64,000 bases of DNA from Verrucomicrobiales bacterium (GTDB taxonomy: Bacteria; Verrucomicrobiota; Verrucomicrobiia; Verrucomicrobiales; DEV007): the NCBI GenBank assembly GCA_016795505.1, contig JAEUHH010000014.1, positions 62,001-126,000 on the forward strand, in the 5' to 3' direction. This document shows, in pieces, positions 59,770 to 64,000 of the stretch (the first letter of the stretch is position 1; the number at the start of each line of letters is the position of its first letter). Below the pieces are notes generated by a model. It did not search any database. It worked only from the letters and a program-made list of their open reading frames with translations, and was not told the origin of the DNA. A program made the position numbers and the translations under genes.

Positions 59770-62700
59770 TCAGCCCTGCTTCAACCACGCGATCAAATCC
59801 GCCATTTCCTCGACCGTCACGGCGGCCTCGAGCCCTTCGGGCATGAGGGAGACACCGGTGGCCTGGAGGGTCGCGATCTGGTCGCGGGTGAGGGCGCGGG
59901 TCGTGGCGTCGGGCAGCTTGAAAGTGAGGCTCGCTCCGCTCTCGGAGGCAAGGAGGCCGAAGAGCTGGCTGCCGTCCTTCAGGGTCGCGGTGTAGGCGTG
60001 GAAGCCGGGCTGGATGTCGAGATTCGGGTCGAGGATGTTCGTCAGGATCTTCTCCGGCTCGTGGGCGGCGACGGTTTCGAGTCCGGGGCCGATCGCGAGG
60101 CCTTCCTGGCCACGCTGGTGGCAGGAGGCGCAGGCTTTCAGGTAGACGAGACGTCCTTTTGCGGGGTCTCCCTTCCGTGCGAGGGCGGGACGATAGCGGG
60201 CCACGACCTCGGCGCGGGCGGGAGACGTGGCCGTGTCGAAACGCTTCGCGGCGGCGGCTTTGAGGTCTTTGTCAGGATGATTGAGCAGGCGCATGCGGCG
60301 GCCCGCGTCGAAGTCGGCGGGCTTGAGCGGACCGGACTCCATCCCGGCGAGCAGCTCGCGGGTCCAGGCGGGGCGGTTGAGGAGGGTGTCGAGCGAGGTG
60401 CCGCGCTGGGCGGGTGAGAGACGCGGCCAGAGGGCGAGGAGCTTTGGCGGAAGTTTCGCGTCACCACTGGCCGCGAGGGTCTCGAGAATCGCGGGCCAGC
60501 CGGCGTCGTCGAGTCGGTTGGACAGGAGATCGGCGAGACGGGACAGGGTCGGATCGCGCATCGTACCCTGTTGGATCAGGAGCGAGGCGGCGGCGAGGCG
60601 GTCGGGGAGAGGCGCAGAGTCGTTGCCGAGCGCGGCCTCGGCCTCGGCGACGAGGCGGCCGGATTGCGCGAGGAGTTGGGTCAGGCGGTCGTCGCCTTCA
60701 CGTCCCATCGATCCGGCGTCTTTCCCGGAGGTGAGGAATTCGCGGTAGGTCTTCCATCGTTCGGGCGCGGGCGTCTTCTCGAAATCGAACGCGGGTGCGA
60801 GGAGGATGGCGAGGGCTTCGCGGTCCTTCGCGGCGAGAGCCATGGGGAGCAACTGCGACCGGGTCGCGGGCGTGGCCGAGGCGGCGAGGACACGCAGATG
60901 CGGCAGGGCCGAGCTGAGGGCGGCGGTGACGAGGAAGGGGGCTTCCGTGTCGTTCGCGAGGAGCGCGGCGAGGGCCTGGCCGGCCTCGGGCGAGTCCCAT
61001 TCCCCGAGGGTGAAGGCGAGCTGGAGCCGCACCTTGGCGTCGGGATCGTCGACGAGGGCGAGAGCTGCGGTGCGAATGTCAGGATCGGCGGACGACTCGG
61101 CGAGGCGCAGGGCATTTTCGCGAAGGCCGGGATGCGGATCGCGCAGCGCGGCGAGGAGGGCATCCTTCGCGCTGCCGGGTTCACCGAGGCCGTCGAGGGT
61201 GCAGAGGGCGTGGAGCCGGGCGAGGGGCTCGGGCGCGGAGAGGGCGGATGTCTTGAGTGCGCCGAGGGTCTCGGGTGTCTTGCCTCGCCAGAGGAGAATC
61301 TGCTGGGCCTTGTCGCGGATCCAGCCGTTGCCGGAGTGGAGTTGCGCGACGAGAGCGCTGGCGTCGAGGGAATCCAGGTCGGGGATCTTCGCGGGAACGG
61401 CGCCTTTCCGGTCGATGCGGTAGATCCGGCCCATGTCGTCGCCGAGGCGGTAGTGGGGGAGCAGCTCCTGCTTGCCTTCCTCGGGCAGCCACTGCGGGTG
61501 TTCGATCATGTAGCGGTACATGTCGGCGATCCAGAGCCCTCCATCGGGTCCGGTGCGGACCATGACGGGACGGCACCAGCGGTCCTCGCTCGCGAAGAAG
61601 TCGGGAGCCTTTTCCCCGCCGACCCGCTTCGCGGAAAAGGTGCTTTTGTCAGGGCTCAGGGAGAGCTGCTGGACGAGATTGTGGAAGGGTTCGCAGACGA
61701 AAGCCATCGTCTCGCTGCCGGAGAAGAGACGGGTGTCGCGGTAGATCATGCCGCCGCAGGCGGAGGTGTAGCGGCCGGCCTGCTGGAAGCTGTGGAAGCG
61801 TTTTTCGGGCGGGCTCGCGGCGAAGACGGGCGGGTTCGAGCCTCCGGGCAGTTGGACGCGTCCGTCGGGCGCGGCGAGGTGGGGATTGCGGCGCAGGTAG
61901 CGGTCGGGCAGGACGTAATGCCAGAGCGGATGCGAATTCTGGGTGCCGAACCAATGGCCCCAGTCGTCGCGGTTGCGTCCGAACTGGGTCGGGCCGCTCT
62001 CGGGCTCGACTTCGCCGGTGTCGGGTCGGAAACGGAAGTCGCGGCTGCCGACGGCGACTTCCTTTTTCGCCCGCGTCGATTTCACGACGGTGTCGGCACC
62101 GTGTTTGCCGTGATGACCTCCGGCGGCGACGTGGACCCAGTTGTCGAGTCCCCAGCGCAGGCCGTTGGCGCGGAGCTGCTGGTTGCCTTCGGTGAGCCCG
62201 GTGAGAAGCACCTCCCTTTTGTCGGCCTTGCCGTCGCCGTCGGTGTCTTCGAGGTAAAGGATGTCGGGAGCCGCGGTGACGATCGCACCCCCGCGCCAGG
62301 TGAGGATGCCGTTCGGGAAATTCAATCCCTCGGCGAAGAGCGTTTCATGATCGTAGGTGCCGTCACCATCGCGGTCCTCGAGCACGCGGACGCGGCCGCC
62401 GCTGGCGTCGGCGTTGTCGAGTCCGAGCGGGTAGTCGGCCATCTCCACGACCCAGAGACGGCCCCTCGCATCCCAGTCGAAGGCGACGGGATCGAGCACG
62501 AGCGGCTCGGCGGCGACGATCTTCGCTTCGAAGCCTTCAGGCAGGTGGAGGACCTTGAGGCTTTCCTCCGGCGAGCGCGGCTCGGAGTCAGGCTGGGGTT
62601 TGGGCGCGGTGCGTTCGGCGGCGGCGAAATGCGAGGCGATTTGGGCATCGGTGAGGGCGAACGGGTAGATCGCGACCTCGTCGAGTTTGCCTTCGAGGCC

Positions 62701-64000
62701 GAACATCCGGTCGCTGCGGCCGCCGAGGAAGAGATCCTTTGCCCCTTCGGGAAGGGTCCATTTCGCCTTGCCCTCGATCTCCTTTTTGCCGTCGAGCCAG
62801 ACGGTGAGTTTCTCCTCCTCCCGCACGAGCACGACGTGATGCCAGTCGCGGAAGGTGAGCCGGGTCTTCCCGGGAATCACTTCACCGACCTCGTTGCCGG
62901 TGTAGAAAAAGAGCCGTCCCGCCGGCACGTCGCTGTGATTGCCGCCGATGCCGAGGTGTTCGCCGAGCGCGGACGGATCGCCATCGAGACCGCGTGAGAA
63001 GAGATAGCCGGTGACGGCTCGGGCGTCGTCGGGGAGTCCGTTCCAGAACCACAGCTCGACGCTGTAGGTTTTCCCGAGACCGGGCATCGACGCGCGGAGC
63101 CGACCGACGGCGACATGGGCGGCGCGATTGATGTCGCCGGTGGTGAAGGGATTTTCCTTCTCCGGCTCGGCCGAGATGGCTCCGCCTTTTCTCTGCACAC
63201 CGGGAAGGCCGAGGGCGACGCCGTCCTCCCAGGTCGCGGTGGTTTTGCCGGTGGCCTCGCGCGGGGTCGGGCCGGTGAGATCGTTGAGCGGCCAACAGGC
63301 GATGGGTTGGTCTGTCAGGATGGCGCGGCGGTAGGGGCTGTCGCCATCGGTGAGGGCGCGGCGCGGTTTTCCGGCGACGGTTTCGAGCAAGGTCAGGACG
63401 CTCTCGACGATCTTCGGTTCGGCCGTTTCCTCGAGTCCGGCGGTGCGGGCGGGCCAGGTCGTGTAGCCGCCGAGTTGGTGCTGCTCGGGCGGGGGAATGT
63501 AGCCTTCGGCCCCGTTGGCGAGTTCGATGTTGAAGGTCGCGGGGAGCGGGCTCTGCAGTTTCAGCTTCAAGCCGGTGATCCCGTAGACCTCGTTCGGCAG
63601 GGCGGTGATACCGAGGTCGCCGAGGCGCAGGGCTTGGAGGATGAGTTCGGTCTTGGGATTGGCGTGAATCCATTCGGCCTGTTCGGCATAGACCTCCTCC
63701 TTGCTCTTCGGCACGGCGTCGCCACGGGCGGCGTTGATCGGCTTGGCCCAAGCAAGGCGTTCGGGCGAGGGCAGGCGGCGTCCGAGCTCCAGCTTTGCCT
63801 CGGCCATGGCGAGGGGCAGGTCGGCGTGGTGGACGATGGAGGCGCGGGCTTGGGTGGCGAGATCGGCGAGGCCTTTGGCGTATTTCGTTCGGGTGATGTC
63901 AGGATCTTTCGCGCGGCTGTAATCCATCCAGTGGAGATCGCCGCTCGTGCCCTGGGAAACGAGGCCGACGGCGCCGGATCCGGCCGCTTCCTCGAGAAAG
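59770..64000 (-). CDS. Giant ceramidase-like/LamG/propeller/HEAT/cytochrome c fusion (5'-truncated)
   Basis: Frame is open to the right window edge; about 1409 residues are visible and the ATG at 63927 is internal. The residues before it (SQGTSGDLHWMDYS) and those after (GITALPNEVYGITGL, NGAEGYIPPPEQHQLGGYTT) match the C-terminal half of neutral/alkaline ceramidase-like proteins. Next are a LamG-like lectin domain (AVGRLRASMPGLGKTYSVEL to LDEVAIYPFALTDAQIASHF), the PVC propeller (LPEGFEAKIVAAEPLVLDPV onward), HEAT-like repeats and a cytochrome c site CASCH near the C-terminus, with Met in SLMPEGLE. Exported enzyme feeding electrons to a haem is likely; substrate unknown. Confidence 0.88.
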   Translation of the reverse strand, partial: FLEEAAGSGAVGLVSQGTSGDLHWMDYSRAKDPDITRTKYAKGLADLATQARASIVHHADLPLAMAEAKLELGRRLPSPERLAWAKPINAARGDAVPKSKEEVYAEQAEWIHANPKTELILQALRLGDLGITALPNEVYGITGLKLKLQSPLPATFNIELANGAEGYIPPPEQHQLGGYTTWPARTAGLEETAEPKIVESVLTLLETVAGKPRRALTDGDSPYRRAILTDQPIACWPLNDLTGPTPREATGKTTATWEDGVALGLPGVQRKGGAISAEPEKENPFTTGDINRAAHVAVGRLRASMPGLGKTYSVELWFWNGLPDDARAVTGYLFSRGLDGDPSALGEHLGIGGNHSDVPAGRLFFYTGNEVGEVIPGKTRLTFRDWHHVVLVREEEKLTVWLDGKKEIEGKAKWTLPEGAKDLFLGGRSDRMFGLEGKLDEVAIYPFALTDAQIASHFAAAERTAPKPQPDSEPRSPEESLKVLHLPEGFEAKIVAAEPLVLDPVAFDWDARGRLWVVEMADYPLGLDNADASGGRVRVLEDRDGDGTYDHETLFAEGLNFPNGILTWRGGAIVTAAPDILYLEDTDGDGKADKREVLLTGLTEGNQQLRANGLRWGLDNWVHVAAGGHHGKHGADTVVKSTRAKKEVAVGSRDFRFRPDTGEVEPESGPTQFGRNRDDWGHWFGTQNSHPLWHYVLPDRYLRRNPHLAAPDGRVQLPGGSNPPVFAASPPEKRFHSFQQAGRYTSACGGMIYRDTRLFSGSETMAFVCEPFHNLVQQLSLSPDKSTFSAKRVGGEKAPDFFASEDRWCRPVMVRTGPDGGLWIADMYRYMIEHPQWLPEEGKQELLPHYRLGDDMGRIYRIDRKGAVPAKIPDLDSLDASALVAQLHSGNGWIRDKAQQILLWRGKTPETLGALKTSALSAPEPLARLHALCTLDGLGEPGSAKDALLAALRDPHPGLRENALRLAESSADPDIRTAALALVDDPDAKVRLQLAFTLGEWDSPEAGQALAALLANDTEAPFLVTAALSSALPHLRVLAASATPATRSQLLPMALAAKDREALAILLAPAFDFEKTPAPERWKTYREFLTSGKDAGSMGREGDDRLTQLLAQSGRLVAEAEAALGNDSAPLPDRLAAASLLIQQGTMRDPTLSRLADLLSNRLDDAGWPAILETLAASGDAKLPPKLLALWPRLSPAQRGTSLDTLLNRPAWTRELLAGMESGPLKPADFDAGRRMRLLNHPDKDLKAAAAKRFDTATSPARAEVVARYRPALARKGDPAKGRLVYLKACASCHQRGQEGLAIGPGLETVAAHEPEKILTNILDPNLDIQPGFHAYTATLKDGSQLFGLLASESGASLTFKLPDATTRALTRDQIATLQATGVSLMPEGLEAAVTVEEMADLIAWLKQG
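60534..60577 (-). repeat. Two tandem 22-bp repeat-like units inside a coding region
   Basis: On the minus strand, units 60577-60556 (core GATCCAACAGGGTACGATG) and 60555-60534 (core GATCCGACCCTGTCCCGTC, centre inverted to CCT) keep the 22-bp spacing. They encode IQQGTMRDPTLSRL within the HEAT region of the giant cytochrome protein without disrupting the frame. More diverged than the other loci, so chance is possible. Confidence 0.45.

Noticed and set aside
60571-62997. 808-codon plus-strand frame opposite the giant cytochrome gene
   Set aside because: Product is Gly/Glu/Val/Ala-rich without domain pattern, whereas the minus strand encodes recognisable domains throughout.
63305-63330. GGTCTGTCAGGATGG, superficially similar to the repeat
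   Set aside because: Lacks the ACAGGGT core; it encodes part of the LamG-like region.
1-64000. CRISPR array, tRNA or rRNA genes
   Set aside because: The 22-bp repeats abut without spacers, so they are not CRISPR; no tRNA-like cloverleaf or rRNA sequence was recognised by eye, although a covariance-model scan was not possible.

Overview
This is a GC-rich window (by eye about 65% G+C outside one AT-rich patch) from a bacterium of the PVC group, most likely a verrucomicrobial lineage. The evidence is the three very large secreted proteins built from a PVC-type beta-propeller, HEAT-like repeats and a cytochrome c or blue-copper tail, a DUF1080 domain, several secreted proteins of the kinds abundant in that phylum, and a ribosomal-protein cluster with PVC-like gaps. 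No tRNA, rRNA, CRISPR array or recognisable transposase was seen.

Region 1 (1-16.7 kb) is a long ribosomal-protein supercluster read rightwards: fusA (3' part), then rpsJ-rplC-D-W-B-rpsS, a non-ribosomal secreted coiled-coil gene, rplV-rpsC-rplP-rpmC-rpsQ, rplN-X-E-rpsH-rplF-R-rpsE-rplO-secY, map, rpmJ and rpsM-K-D, closed by two tandem hairpins. The usual rpsN, rpmD, infA, adk, rpoA and rplQ are not at their standard places, and no tuf lies between fusA and rpsJ. Several ribosomal proteins carry tails: lysine-rich on L22, Arg/Gly-rich on S3, Gly-rich on L5, acidic N-termini on S5 and S11.

Region 2 (16.8-32.1 kb) encodes mainly exported proteins. A tightly overlapping trio consists of a trypsin-fold protein without its catalytic residues, an SGNH-like hydrolase with an altered first motif, and a 939-residue propeller/HEAT protein ending in a blue-copper domain. 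Then come an acetyltransferase, a DUF4832-like lipoprotein, an NHL-repeat protein, a collagen-like gene with a possible frameshift, two secreted proteins with related C-termini and a HEAT lipoprotein. A 2-kb AT-rich island with two unknown exported proteins sits between the NHL and collagen-like genes and is flanked by perfect 46-bp direct repeats, one of which is the 3' end of the collagen-like gene.

Region 3 (32.1-48.2 kb) is housekeeping and cell-envelope genes: leuA, ispH, two L,D-transpeptidases of different families, a C39-like lipoprotein, a propeller dehydrogenase-like protein, an unusual amidohydrolase-aminotransferase fusion, a beta-lactamase-family hydrolase, methylthioadenosine phosphorylase, a polysaccharide deacetylase, a dynamin-like GTPase, and an HxlR regulator divergent from a DinB-like gene across a perfect palindrome.

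Region 4 (48.2-64 kb) holds two giant PVC-type propeller/HEAT/cytochrome c proteins flanking a four-gene exopolysaccharide cluster (tyrosine-kinase/co-polymerase, priming phosphotransferase, polymerase-like membrane protein, family 2 glycosyltransferase), plus a small VOC-family protein.

The most unusual signal is a dispersed repeat with an exact 22-bp period whose core is an imperfect palindrome close to GATCAGACAGGGTCTGATC. It recurs as short tandem arrays 46-89 bp upstream of four inferred start codons (near 4.6, 28.7, 52.1 and 59.3 kb) and also inside two coding regions (18.8 and 60.5 kb).
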